NCBI GenBank assembly: GCA_035327565.1
Contig: DAOLDB010000091.1
Coordinates: 1 to 10,632 of the forward strand
DNA: 10,632 nucleotides
Direction: 5' to 3'
DNA from: JABDLO01 sp035327565
Lineage (GTDB): Bacteria; Bacteroidota; Bacteroidia; Chitinophagales; Saprospiraceae
Positions 1-6,486 of the stretch are shown here, piece by piece (position 1 is the first letter of the stretch; each line of letters starts with the position of its first letter). The position numbers were made by a program, and so were the translations under genes. A model generated the notes under the pieces. It did not search any database. It was not told where the DNA came from and saw nothing but the letters and a program-made list of their open reading frames with translations.

Positions 1-121
1 TGTTTATTAATTTAGTCCGCTGTAGGCGGACAGTTGCGGAGCAAGTCGGGCTTAATCATTTCGCTGTGCTACATTTTTAAGCCCTCCTATTCCCCGCACT
101 GCATAAACTCAAACGTTATGC
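1..121. other. 3' part of an attC-like recombination site (site 1)
   Basis: The 3' end has the 3' core GTTATGC at 115-121, preceded by AAAC, as in the three complete sites of the window. Inside it are two clear hairpins: GTCCGC/GCGGAC (15-20 and 26-31) and GGGCTTAA/TTAAGCCC (48-55 and 77-84). The presumed 3' arm is about 92-108. Its partner should lie near the left edge; GTTTAT at 2-7 matches the end of the arm (ATAAAC, 103-108) and sits where the other sites predict, but the bases after it pair poorly. The 5' core, if it exists, is outside the window. The identification rests mainly on the 3' core, which matches the 5' core closing the following cassette (GCATAAC, 1200-1206). Confidence 0.5.
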
Positions 122-1325
122 ACAATTTGACAAAAAAAACTGTATTGCATTGAAATAGAATGACATTATGAAAAAGAAACAGATAAAACGAATACTCAGA
201 ATCGTATTTATTATTGCCAGCATAAGCTCATTATACTTCGTACCATGGATTTTGGTAAGAGCATGGATAATGCCACTACCTGATACAATTCAAGAACAAC
301 TCAACGAAGGAATTAATTATGGATTTGATGGCATGATTGTTTATGTGGACGAAGCAGGAAAGCCACCAGAGTTTTATGCCGCAGGCTGGCATGACCGAAA
401 AAAGAAAATACCTGCCTACCCGAAAGCCTTATTTAAAATTGCGAGTATTACAAAGTTATATATCGCTGTTGCTACTACAAAATTAGTTAAAGAAGGGCGG
501 TTGTCTTTGGATAAAACACTTGCTGAATACTTTCCGGAACTTGCGGAAAGAATTGAATATTCAGACAAGATAACTTTGAGAATGATGGTGCAGCATCGGA
601 GTGGTATTCCAAATTTTGTTGACCATCCTGATTATTGGACAAAACCTCCAAAAAACAGACAAGAAACACTTGAGTACGCCTTGGATTTGCCAGCCGATTT
701 TGAACCAGATGAAGATTATAGTTATTCAAATACCAATTATATGTTGATTGAGGACCTCATTGATAAAACCTTGAGCTATCCCCACCAACAATATATCAAG
801 GAGAGAATATTGATTCCACTTGGTCTAAAACACACTTTTGGTTCAATTAGTGAAGTAGACATGGACGATGTAATGAGCGGTTATTATGTTGGTATTGAAA
901 TGGATTTCAAGTATGAAAATACTGGCTTAATGCTGGCTACAGCAGAAGACGTGGGTATATTCCTGCGGGCGTTAAACGATGGTTCGGTGTTTAATGAAGG
1001 TGAACAGGAAATTTATTCTTCAATTTACGTTTATGAACATACCGGGCTTCTTCCCGGATACCAGAGCATTGCAAAATACTTCAAAGACACGGACATGGTT
1101 GTTATTCAATTCAACAATACAACTAATTTTAATGGATATGACTGGAATTTAGCAGAAATCATTTATAACCGAATTGTCAAAATATTAAAGAAAAAAAGCG
1201 CATAACATTTTGTATAAGTAATGGCAGGCGATGTGGTAAATATCAAAGTTTGTAACCCGCTCAAACTGCATAGCGGTTTGACAGGAAAGAAGCCCGCAAT
1301 CTGCCACTACTCATACAATTTACCG
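116..1325 (+). mobile_element. Integron-like gene cassette A (one gene)
   Basis: This unit is bounded by two G^TT positions, 115/116 and 1325/1326. It starts TTATGC and ends with a site whose 5' core is GCATAAC (1200-1206), the exact complement of GTTATGC at its own start. It holds one gene, beginning 52 nt inside the boundary, with its stop codon inside the 5' core. Size (about 1.2 kb), single gene and gene-attC orientation are those of an ordinary integron cassette. The boundary is inferred from the core sequences; no integrase or circular form is visible. Confidence 0.65.
168..1205 (+). CDS. Membrane-anchored serine hydrolase, beta-lactamase/class C-DD-peptidase fold
   Basis: The protein has 345 residues and belongs to the beta-lactamase (PF00144) serine-hydrolase superfamily. 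The sequence shows all three active-site signatures: SxxK as S93-I-T-K96, YxN as Y186-S-N188, and a KTG-like box as H291-T-G293. A hydrophobic stretch at about residues 12-30 follows a Lys/Arg-rich start and has no lipobox or clear cleavage site, so it is probably an anchor leaving the catalytic domain in the periplasm. Family members include DD-peptidases, esterases and class C beta-lactamases. The HTG box and overall pattern resemble the D-aminopeptidase/esterase-like branch, so antibiotic hydrolysis should not be assumed. ATG 168 is chosen because it gives the basic n-region before the hydrophobic helix. The gene is the only one in cassette A, and its last codon and stop (GCA TAA) are supplied by the attC 5' core. 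Confidence 0.88.
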   Translation: MKKKQIKRILRIVFIIASISSLYFVPWILVRAWIMPLPDTIQEQLNEGINYGFDGMIVYVDEAGKPPEFYAAGWHDRKKKIPAYPKALFKIASITKLYIAVATTKLVKEGRLSLDKTLAEYFPELAERIEYSDKITLRMMVQHRSGIPNFVDHPDYWTKPPKNRQETLEYALDLPADFEPDEDYSYSNTNYMLIEDLIDKTLSYPHQQYIKERILIPLGLKHTFGSISEVDMDDVMSGYYVGIEMDFKYENTGLMLATAEDVGIFLRALNDGSVFNEGEQEIYSSIYVYEHTGLLPGYQSIAKYFKDTDMVVIQFNNTTNFNGYDWNLAEIIYNRIVKILKKKSA

Positions 1326-1331
1326 TTATGC
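1200..1331. other. attC-like recombination site 2, complete (132 nt)
   Basis: The 5' core GCATAAC (1200-1206) and 3' core GTTATGC (1325-1331) are exactly complementary. Within them, TTGTATAAGTAATGGCAG (1210-1227) pairs with CTGCCACTACTCATACAA (1301-1318), 16 of 18 positions, both mismatches being A opposite C. Spacers between core and arm are 3 nt on the left and 6 nt (TTTACC) on the right. The central part contains TCAAAC/GTTTGA (1261-1266 and 1276-1281) as an apical hairpin. Length, arrangement and the stop codon of the preceding gene inside the 5' core are typical of integron attC sites. It could in principle also act as an RNA hairpin, but there is no T-tract after the stem. Confidence 0.72.
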
Positions 1332-1377
1332 GGCAGCTAAAAATAGCCAGGCATCAAAAAAATATGGCTGAAAAATA

Positions 1378-1410
1378 TTTGAAGAACTATGTCCAATTCA
1401 ACTAATCTTG
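1378..1410 (+). promoter_or_regulatory. Candidate Bacteroidota-type promoter for the YciI-sigma pair
   Basis: TTTG (1378-1381) and TAATCTTG (1403-1410) are separated by 21 nt. The known Bacteroidota vegetative consensus is TTTG about 19-23 nt before TAnnTTTG; here the -7 element has one deviation (C for T). Transcription would start roughly 45 nt before the YciI start codon. An ECF sigma factor may instead recognise its own promoter here, so the motif is only a candidate. Confidence 0.35.
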
Positions 1411-1462
1411 ATTGTTATTAGAGTATAGAACAAATATTCATTAACAATTAAAATTTAAACAG

Positions 1463-1804
1463 ATGAAAGAATTCATTCTTATTTTCAGACACGAAAATGC
1501 AAATGGGAAAGTTTCACCAGAGCAAATGCAACAATGGATGAAACAACAAAAGGAATGGGTGGACAGTATTGCTGCCCAAAACAAATTTATTGGCGGAACG
1601 GGATTGCTATTTGATGATGCCAAGGTTGTCAACCATAATAAAATGGTTACAAACGGACCGTTCGGGGAAATAAAGGAAACTCTTGGCGGTTACATTACCG
1701 TAAAAGCCGAATCGGCAGATGAAGCCGCGGAATTTGCAAAAGGATCGCCCGTTTTGCAAGGCGAGGGCAACACCGTTGAAGTTAGACAAATCGTTACGCA
1801 CTAA
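1463..1804 (+). CDS. YciI/DGPF-domain protein, partner of the ECF42 sigma factor
   Basis: A small cytoplasmic protein (113 residues) with the YCII-related ferredoxin-like fold (PF03795). The N-terminus runs as a beta-strand ending in R9-H10, and the conserved DGPF-type turn appears as N64-G65-P66-F67, followed by E-T-L-G-G-Y (72-77), as usual in this family. Proteins of the DGPF type are encoded next to ECF42 sigma factors, and the adjacent gene here is such a sigma factor. The biochemical role of DGPF proteins is not settled; they are thought to be targets or partners of the sigma factor. ATG 1463 is preceded by an A/T tract (TTTAAACAG) and gives the normal family N-terminus. The gene ends 35 nt before the sigma start, with a terminator-like hairpin between them. 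Confidence 0.88.
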   Translation: MKEFILIFRHENANGKVSPEQMQQWMKQQKEWVDSIAAQNKFIGGTGLLFDDAKVVNHNKMVTNGPFGEIKETLGGYITVKAESADEAAEFAKGSPVLQGEGNTVEVRQIVTH

Positions 1805-1816
1805 AATTTAAACTTT

Positions 1817-1839
1817 AAGCCCCGAATAGGGGCTTTTTT
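1817..1839 (+). terminator. Intrinsic terminator or attenuator ending at the sigma start codon
   Basis: AAGCCCC (1817-1823) and GGGGCTT (1829-1835) form a perfect 7-bp stem with a GAATA loop, followed by a run of six T (1834-1839). The ATG of the sigma gene starts at the very next base. The shape is that of a Rho-independent terminator after the YciI gene. Because it sits directly before the next coding region it could limit sigma-factor expression, both by termination and by covering the translation start. Confidence 0.7.
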
Positions 1840-3093
1840 ATGGAGAACAATGACATCATACCGCATTTGTTTAGGTCGGAATATAGCAAGATTGTGGCTG
1901 TACTTTCCAATTTATTTGGTATCGAGCATATAGAAATCGCTGAAGACCTTGCCAGTGAAACTTTTTTAACGGCAATGGAAACGTGGCCATATAAAGGAAT
2001 CCCTAAAAATCCTTCAGCTTGGCTGTTTACCGTAGCAAAGAACAAAGCAAAAAATCACTTTATCAGGAACAGTATTTTTAGGGATAAGATTACAAGGCAA
2101 ATGCAATTGAAAGATGGGCAGACAGACGAGTTTGAAATTGACCTATCCAACAAAAATATTGCTGATAGTCAATTACAAATGTTGTTTGCTGTTTGTCATC
2201 CAGGCATTTCAGAAGAATCCCAGATAAGTCTAGCATTGAGAATGCTTTGCGGTTTCGGGATAGATGAAATAGCTATTGCCTTTTTAACCAACAAAGAAAC
2301 TATTAACAAAAGACTTCAAAGGGCAAAACAAAAACTGCGGTCGGAAAACGTACAAATTGAAATTCCACGGAACGACCAGTTAAAAACAAGGTTGGATGCT
2401 GTCTTGAGAACCATATATTTACTGTTCAATGAGGGTTATTATTCTGAGAGTCATAATTCAATAATAAAAAAAGAGCTATGCCTTGAAGCAATGAATTTGA
2501 CATACCTTCTACTTAAAAATAACCTTACAAATACACATTCGACCAATTCGTTAATGTCGCTGATGTGCTTTCATTCATCCCGCTTGGAAGCAAGACTAAC
2601 GGAAAAAGGCGAAATAATCTTATACCACGACCAAGACGAAAACCTCTGGGATTCGGAACTAATCGAAAAAGGATTTTACTATTTACAGCAGGCATCGAAA
2701 TTGGAAATCGGCTCAAAATACTATCTTGAAGCAAGTATAGCGTATTGGCACACCGTCAAAAAAGACACCAAAGAAAAGTGGAAAAGCATTTTAAACTTGT
2801 ACGACCTTTTATTAAAAATTGATTATACACCAATTGCTGATTTAAACAGGATATTTGCCCTCTCAAAAGTCAAAGGAAATGAATTGGCAATAATAGAAGC
2901 CGAAAAACTGAAATTGAAAAATAATCACTTTTATTACCTGCTTTTAAGTGAACTTTACAAAGTCACGGACAGAAACAAAGCTAAAGGTTCAATGGAAAAA
3001 GCCTTGAAACTTTGCAAAACCGAAACAGAAAAAATATTTATAAGAAAAAACATTAAGAAATTTGAAGGAGAATGGAGAAAGCCGACCGCATAA
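1840..3093 (+). CDS. ECF42-type RNA polymerase sigma factor with DUF6596/TPR-like C-terminal extension
   Basis: The protein has 417 residues, about twice the length of a plain ECF sigma factor. Residues about 8-75 form the sigma-2 region (E-Y-S-K-I-V near 14-19, then A-E-D-L-A-S-E-T-F at 34-42 and W-L-F-T-V-A-K-N at 61-68, core and -10 binding). Residues about 110-165 form sigma-4 with a helix-turn-helix reading the -35 region. From about 183 follows the long extension of ECF42 proteins (DUF6596), with the hallmark N-E-G-Y-Y-S at 197-202 and helical repeats after it. In this group the extension, not a separate membrane anti-sigma factor, is known to be needed for activity, and a DGPF gene lies alongside, as here. 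No anti-sigma gene is present. ATG 1840 gives the family's usual N-terminus (I-I-P-H-L-F-R at 6-12). The last codon and stop (GCA TAA) lie in the attC 5' core. Confidence 0.9.
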   Translation: MENNDIIPHLFRSEYSKIVAVLSNLFGIEHIEIAEDLASETFLTAMETWPYKGIPKNPSAWLFTVAKNKAKNHFIRNSIFRDKITRQMQLKDGQTDEFEIDLSNKNIADSQLQMLFAVCHPGISEESQISLALRMLCGFGIDEIAIAFLTNKETINKRLQRAKQKLRSENVQIEIPRNDQLKTRLDAVLRTIYLLFNEGYYSESHNSIIKKELCLEAMNLTYLLLKNNLTNTHSTNSLMSLMCFHSSRLEARLTEKGEIILYHDQDENLWDSELIEKGFYYLQQASKLEIGSKYYLEASIAYWHTVKKDTKEKWKSILNLYDLLLKIDYTPIADLNRIFALSKVKGNELAIIEAEKLKLKNNHFYYLLLSELYKVTDRNKAKGSMEKALKLCKTETEKIFIRKNIKKFEGEWRKPTA

Positions 3094-3217
3094 CAATGGG
3101 TATAAAACATAGGGCAGACAAGGGTTTCCGAAAGGTTCGTTCACTTAGCAAACTTTTTGCAGGTGGACAGGTAATCGCTCCTAAATGCCCTACGTTTCAT
3201 ACCCGAGACCGTTACCG
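3088..3217. other. attC-like recombination site 3, complete (130 nt)
   Basis: The 5' core is GCATAAC (3088-3094) and the 3' core GTTACCG (3211-3217). GGGTATAAAACATAGGGCA (3098-3116) pairs with TGCCCTACGTTTCATACCC (3186-3204), 17 of 19 positions; both mismatches are A opposite C and lie at arm positions 7 and 12, the same positions as in site 2. Spacers are again 3 nt left and 6 nt (GAGACC) right. The two cores of this site match each other only over GTTA/TAAC. The left core instead matches the start of cassette B, and the right core matches the left core of site 4, as expected for neighbouring cassettes of different origin. Confidence 0.72.
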
Positions 3218-3261
3218 CCAATGCATGCAAAAAACAAACTAACCGATAATATTATTGTTCA

Positions 3262-4110
3262 ATGCACCTCAAAACATTCAATTTCTACCAACATGTAAAG
3301 GACAATATACAAGGTATAACCCATGAGGATGTTTTTTATTCCAATCAGGATACTTATAAGGATACCAGGATAAATTTTCCATATCGGACTACAGAGTTTG
3401 CCATTGCCGTTTGCTATGGTCCGGAACATACCAAGTGCAGGCTTGGTAGTGTGGAATATCCTATTTCCAAAGGGAGTTTGATCACATTAGGGCCGGGCAT
3501 CGTGACGAGCTATGGCAGTCAATATGACCTGAAATTTGAAATAGTCTATTTTACTGAAGTATTATTTCATGACTTAATAGTCCCCAAACCAAACACTTTG
3601 CCATTTTTTGTACATGGTGGCAAGCATATGCTCATAGTCAACACAGAAGATCTTAACAGGTTGAAAGTACTTTTTCAAAGTATCAAAACCTTTCGAGAAA
3701 ACCGGAATATTCTTCAAGGACTGGTTTATTCGCTGGTGCAACTTGTGCAACAGATTCACTTGGGAAACCAACGTGATAACAGCATCTCCTCAAAAGAACT
3801 TATCACACAAAAATTCAAAGCCCTCATTGCCCGCCATTTCATAAAATCCAAAGAGGTGGGATTTTATGCCAACCAATTTCATATCACGCCCAAATACCTG
3901 AGTGAAGTATTACAAGAAATCACCGGAAAAACCGCGAAAGAACTCATCAACGAGCATCTGTTTTTGGAAGCCAAAAGCCTGTTGAGGCAAACGCCCATGA
4001 CCATCAAAGAGATCGCCTATTGGCTGGGTTTTGAAGACCAATCCTATTTTGTGAGGGCATTTAAAAAGAATGTAGGGACAACCCCTGCTATTTATAGAAA
4101 AGGCGGTTGA
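3262..4110 (+). CDS. AraC-family transcriptional regulator
   Basis: A 282-residue cytoplasmic DNA-binding protein. Residues about 35-115 form a cupin-like sensing domain (AraC-binding type, with the G-S-L-I-T-L-G-P-G segment at 71-79). The C-terminal third holds the double helix-turn-helix of AraC proteins: first helix-turn-helix about 198-222 (Y-A-N-Q-F-H-I-T-P-K-Y-L-S), second about 247-271 (I-K-E-I-A-Y-W-L-G-F-E-D-Q-S-Y-F), ending in T-P-A-I-Y-R (274-279). Length and layout are normal for the family in Bacteroidota. ATG 3262 is the first start after the cassette boundary, which lies 50 nt upstream. The inducer is unknown. The next gene starts 109 nt downstream on the same strand, so the epoxide hydrolase and VOC genes are the obvious candidate targets. 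Confidence 0.9.
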   Translation: MHLKTFNFYQHVKDNIQGITHEDVFYSNQDTYKDTRINFPYRTTEFAIAVCYGPEHTKCRLGSVEYPISKGSLITLGPGIVTSYGSQYDLKFEIVYFTEVLFHDLIVPKPNTLPFFVHGGKHMLIVNTEDLNRLKVLFQSIKTFRENRNILQGLVYSLVQLVQQIHLGNQRDNSISSKELITQKFKALIARHFIKSKEVGFYANQFHITPKYLSEVLQEITGKTAKELINEHLFLEAKSLLRQTPMTIKEIAYWLGFEDQSYFVRAFKKNVGTTPAIYRKGG

Positions 4111-4181
4111 TCCGCCAAAATACCCGAAAAAAGTACCATTCCTGCCGAAATCCGTCCTCCTAATCACATAGGTGCATGAAT

Positions 4182-4189
4182 TATTTTTG
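4182..4189 (+). promoter_or_regulatory. Candidate -7 element of an activator-dependent promoter for the epoxide hydrolase gene
   Basis: TATTTTTG is a full match to the Bacteroidota -7 consensus TAnnTTTG, 30 nt before the ATG at 4220. No TTTG stands 19-23 nt upstream, where the -33 element would be. A promoter with only the -7 element fits positive control by the AraC protein encoded just before it. ATCCGCC (4110-4116) and ATCCGTC (4150-4156) are a possible pair of directly repeated half-sites 40 nt apart. All of this is inference from short motifs in A/T-rich DNA. Confidence 0.3.
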
Positions 4190-4219
4190 TCTTGTAAGAA
4201 CAATAAACCAATTGTCATT

Positions 4220-5422
4220 ATGAAAAGACTCATTCTAGTACTCATAGCAATCAATGTATTTCAAACCTTAAAATCGCAGGATATGAAGCCATTTAAAATC
4301 GATGTATCCGAAAAAGTATTACAAGATCTACGCACCCGGCTTTCCATGACCCGGTGGACAGATAACCCTGAAGGGGATGGCTGGAGTTACGGTACCAATG
4401 CCAACTACCTCAAAGAGTTGGTTACTTACTGGCAAAACGATTTCGACTGGAAAAAACAGGAAGCCATGCTGAACAGTTTGCCGCAGTTCAAAGCCGAAAT
4501 TGATGGCGTGGAAATCCACTTCGTATTTGTAAAGGGAAAAGGAAAAAATCCCAAACCGTTGATCCTCACCCATGGTTGGCCTGATTCATTTTTCAGGTAT
4601 TATAAAGTCATCCCAATGCTTACTGATCCGGAGGCGCATGGAGGTAAATCCGACCAGTCTTTTGATGTGATTGTTCCATCGGTACCGGGATTTGGTTTTT
4701 CTGCCAAAACCGTCAAGGTGGAAGATGAGGTCGCAGGTCTTTGGGTGAAGTTGATGAAAGAGGTATTGGGATACGACACCTTCTATGCTGCTGGCGGAGA
4801 TGTGGGTAGCGGTATAACCAAATCGCTGGCCAACCAATTTCCCGAATCGGTCAAAGCCATTCACTTAACAGATGTTGGCTACCCCAATGGGACAGAGGAC
4901 TGGAGTGCCATGTCGCCCGCAGAGCAGGAATTCGGGCAATTTATCCAGCAATGGTGGATGAGCGAAGGGGCTTATAACATGATACAGTCAACCAAGCCCC
5001 AATCCCTGGGATATGGTTTGAATGATTCCCCGGTGGGACTTGCCGCCTGGATTCTGGAGAAATTCCATGCCTGGTCAGACCATAACGGCCACATCGAAAA
5101 GCGGTTTACCAAAGACGAGTTGCTCACCAATATCATGATTTACTGGGTAACACAGACCATCAATACTTCCATCCGTTACTATGCCGACAATGCACGGGTA
5201 TCGTACACCGAATATGGACCAAAGCCTGTTGAGAAAGTGCAAGTACCTACCGGTGTGGCTGCTTTTCCGGGTGATGCCCCCATGCCCAAAGAGTGGGCAG
5301 AGCGGATGGCCAATGTAAAACGATTCACCAAAATGCCCAAAGGAGGTCACTTTACTCCTTTATCCCTGCCGGATTTGTGGAGCAATGAGGTGAGATATTT
5401 CTTTTTTGAAACTGAATTCTGA
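4220..5422 (+). CDS. Exported epoxide hydrolase (microsomal/EPHX1-like alpha/beta hydrolase)
   Basis: The protein has 400 residues from ATG 4220. A GTG start at 4172 is possible but would put 16 polar residues before the signal peptide. Residues 1-20 are a signal peptide (K-R, then L-I-L-V-L-I-A-I-N-V-F, ending K-S-Q), so the enzyme is probably periplasmic. Residues about 23-130 form the epoxide hydrolase N-terminal domain (PF06441), with the alpha/beta-hydrolase core behind it. Visible catalytic elements are the oxyanion motif H118-G-W-P-D-S123, the nucleophile D194 in G-G-D-V-G-S, the ring-opening Tyr candidates Y320/Y321, a probable charge-relay acid D352 (in F-P-G-D) and the base H377 in G-G-H-F-T-P. 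The enzyme should hydrolyse epoxides to vicinal diols through an ester intermediate; the substrate is unknown. It follows the AraC gene and precedes the VOC gene by 15 nt. Confidence 0.9.
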   Translation: MKRLILVLIAINVFQTLKSQDMKPFKIDVSEKVLQDLRTRLSMTRWTDNPEGDGWSYGTNANYLKELVTYWQNDFDWKKQEAMLNSLPQFKAEIDGVEIHFVFVKGKGKNPKPLILTHGWPDSFFRYYKVIPMLTDPEAHGGKSDQSFDVIVPSVPGFGFSAKTVKVEDEVAGLWVKLMKEVLGYDTFYAAGGDVGSGITKSLANQFPESVKAIHLTDVGYPNGTEDWSAMSPAEQEFGQFIQQWWMSEGAYNMIQSTKPQSLGYGLNDSPVGLAAWILEKFHAWSDHNGHIEKRFTKDELLTNIMIYWVTQTINTSIRYYADNARVSYTEYGPKPVEKVQVPTGVAAFPGDAPMPKEWAERMANVKRFTKMPKGGHFTPLSLPDLWSNEVRYFFFETEF

Positions 5423-5437
5423 AAACGTTTAACAATT

Positions 5438-5800
5438 ATGGAAAAAATACCTTCAAACAGAGTGACCTGGTTCCAAATTCCTGCTGACGATACAGAAAGG
5501 GCTTGGATATTTTACGGAAAAGTTTTTGGATGGACAGAGGAAGAAGTCTGGAAGAATGAAAAATTCAATGGGGCTATTCTGGGCAGCATTGAGTCAAGGA
5601 GCGAACAACTCAAACACCCCAGGCTGATTATCCTGGTGGATGATATAGACAAGTCCATTGATACCATCCTTGCTTCAGGAGGGAAATTGGTTGAAACTAA
5701 GACTGAAATTCCTGAAATTAATATGGTCTATGCCGTATTTGAGGATACAGAGGGGAACCATGTGAACATTGTGGGAGATATGGCAAAAGATGCTAAATAG
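5438..5800 (+). CDS. VOC-superfamily (glyoxalase/bleomycin-resistance-like) protein
   Basis: A 120-residue cytoplasmic protein with one vicinal-oxygen-chelate domain made of two beta-alpha-beta-beta-beta modules. The first opens V-T-W-F-Q-I-P-A-D-D-T-E-R-A-W-I-F-Y (residues 9-26) and contains F-Y-G-K-V-F-G-W, the usual helix of this family. The second opens with L-I-I-L-V-D-D-I-D-K-S (63-73) and ends F-E-D-T-E-G-N-H-V-N-I (103-113). The metal-ligand pattern of true glyoxalase I is incomplete: there is no His in the first strand, and the late H111 and E108 are the only obvious ligands. This is an uncharacterised VOC protein rather than a proven glyoxalase. It lies 15 nt behind the epoxide hydrolase gene and is probably co-transcribed with it. 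Confidence 0.87.
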   Translation: MEKIPSNRVTWFQIPADDTERAWIFYGKVFGWTEEEVWKNEKFNGAILGSIESRSEQLKHPRLIILVDDIDKSIDTILASGGKLVETKTEIPEINMVYAVFEDTEGNHVNIVGDMAKDAK

Positions 5801-5902
5801 AGGGTTAGGGTGACGTTTTACACAACAGCCGAATTAGAAGAATCAAAGCACTTTCTATCTTGGTGGACTTAATTGAAGGCTGAATACATAAATTGACGAG
5901 TT

Positions 5903-6478
5903 ATGAAACCAAAGGATGAAATAATCTTTGGCAATATTCTCTGGCAGGCGCTTGATGCGAAGGGCGACAGCGTGTTGATAATCACCAAGGATATCATAGC
6001 ACTGCAATGGTATCATCATAGTTTTGTGGACATCACTTGGGAAGAGATCGAGTTGAGGAGATGCCTGAACAATGAATTTTACCATTTATTTCAGAAGAAA
6101 GAAAAAGAGAAAATAAGGGCTGTTGTAAATAGGAATTCCGATAATCAATGGTTCAGAACCAAAGGAGGTTCTAATACTACGGACAAAATATTCTTACTGA
6201 GTCTTGAAGAAGTTTGTAAATATTTTGGCGATAGCACAGAGCATTTGCAAGTAAAAGGCAATCAGAAGTGGCTTATTTCAGACGAAAACGACCATAAGCG
6301 GCAAGCTAAATATGGTGATGTGTACCATTGGTGGCGGCTTCGTTCACCGGGGTATTACGGACGGACGTCTGCTAGTGTCAATGCCAAGGGCAATGTCTAT
6401 GTTCGTGGTAACGGGGTATATGGCCGCCCAAAGGACGGTGGTGGAGTTCGCCCTGCTTTATGGTTGAAAATAAAATAA
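5903..6478 (+). CDS. DUF6273-like protein with C-type-lectin-like C-terminal segment
   Basis: This 191-residue protein has no signal peptide. The N-terminal part starts I-I-F-G-N-I-L-W-Q-A-L-D (7-18) and continues with a helical region (E47-K70) typical of DUF6273 proteins. The C-terminal part has W143-W-R-L-R-S-P-G150, then a Gly/Asn/Tyr/Arg-rich stretch (151-180), then G181-V-R-P-A-L-W-L188. That frame is shared with proteins found in gut Firmicutes and with targets of diversity-generating retroelements, where the stretch between the two motifs is variable. The function is not known. The gene lies 102 nt behind the VOC gene; the gap holds no clear signal. The next gene starts 8 nt after its stop, suggesting one operon with the outer-membrane protein. 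The assignment comes from motif memory and needs a profile search. Confidence 0.7.
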   Translation: MKPKDEIIFGNILWQALDAKGDSVLIITKDIIALQWYHHSFVDITWEEIELRRCLNNEFYHLFQKKEKEKIRAVVNRNSDNQWFRTKGGSNTTDKIFLLSLEEVCKYFGDSTEHLQVKGNQKWLISDENDHKRQAKYGDVYHWWRLRSPGYYGRTSASVNAKGNVYVRGNGVYGRPKDGGGVRPALWLKIK

Positions 6479-6486
6479 TCAAATTA

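Larger units (their letters stand above)
1326..3211 (+). mobile_element. Integron-like gene cassette B (YciI + ECF sigma factor)
   Basis: This unit is bounded by G^TT at 1325/1326 and 3211/3212. Its start reads GTTATGCGG with the preceding G, and its closing core reads CCGCATAAC (3086-3094), complementary over nine bases. The cassette is about 1.9 kb with two genes and a non-coding leader of 137 nt, long enough for an internal promoter. A two-gene cassette is less common than a one-gene cassette but known in chromosomal integrons. Confidence 0.62.

Noticed and set aside
2..7. GTTTAT as the left arm of site 1
   Set aside because: Six bases pair with 103-108 and the position is right, but the following bases do not pair well, so I did not claim a complete site.
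168..1205. Calling the cassette A hydrolase an antibiotic-resistance beta-lactamase because it sits in a cassette
   Set aside because: The motifs fit the whole PF00144 family, which consists mostly of peptidases and esterases. Nothing in the sequence shows activity on beta-lactams.
1343..1369. AGCCA/TGGCT inverted pair in the leader of cassette B as an operator or riboswitch
   Set aside because: A 5-bp stem around an A-rich loop is too short to support either reading.
1424..1431. TATAGAAC in the leader of cassette B, resembling the predicted closing core of cassette D (GCATAGAAC)
   Set aside because: It lacks the GC at the left, has no paired arms after it and no GTT core at the right distance. 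It is chance similarity in A/T-rich DNA.
4102..4116. Hairpin GGCGG-TTGAT-CCGCC over the stop codon of the AraC gene, considered as a terminator
   Set aside because: The stem is only 5 bp and is followed by AAAA, not a T-tract, on the + strand. No gene on the - strand would need a terminator there.
4328..4864. Long open frames on the - strand opposite the epoxide hydrolase gene
   Set aside because: They lie opposite a gene with complete catalytic motifs, and their translations show no recognisable domain.
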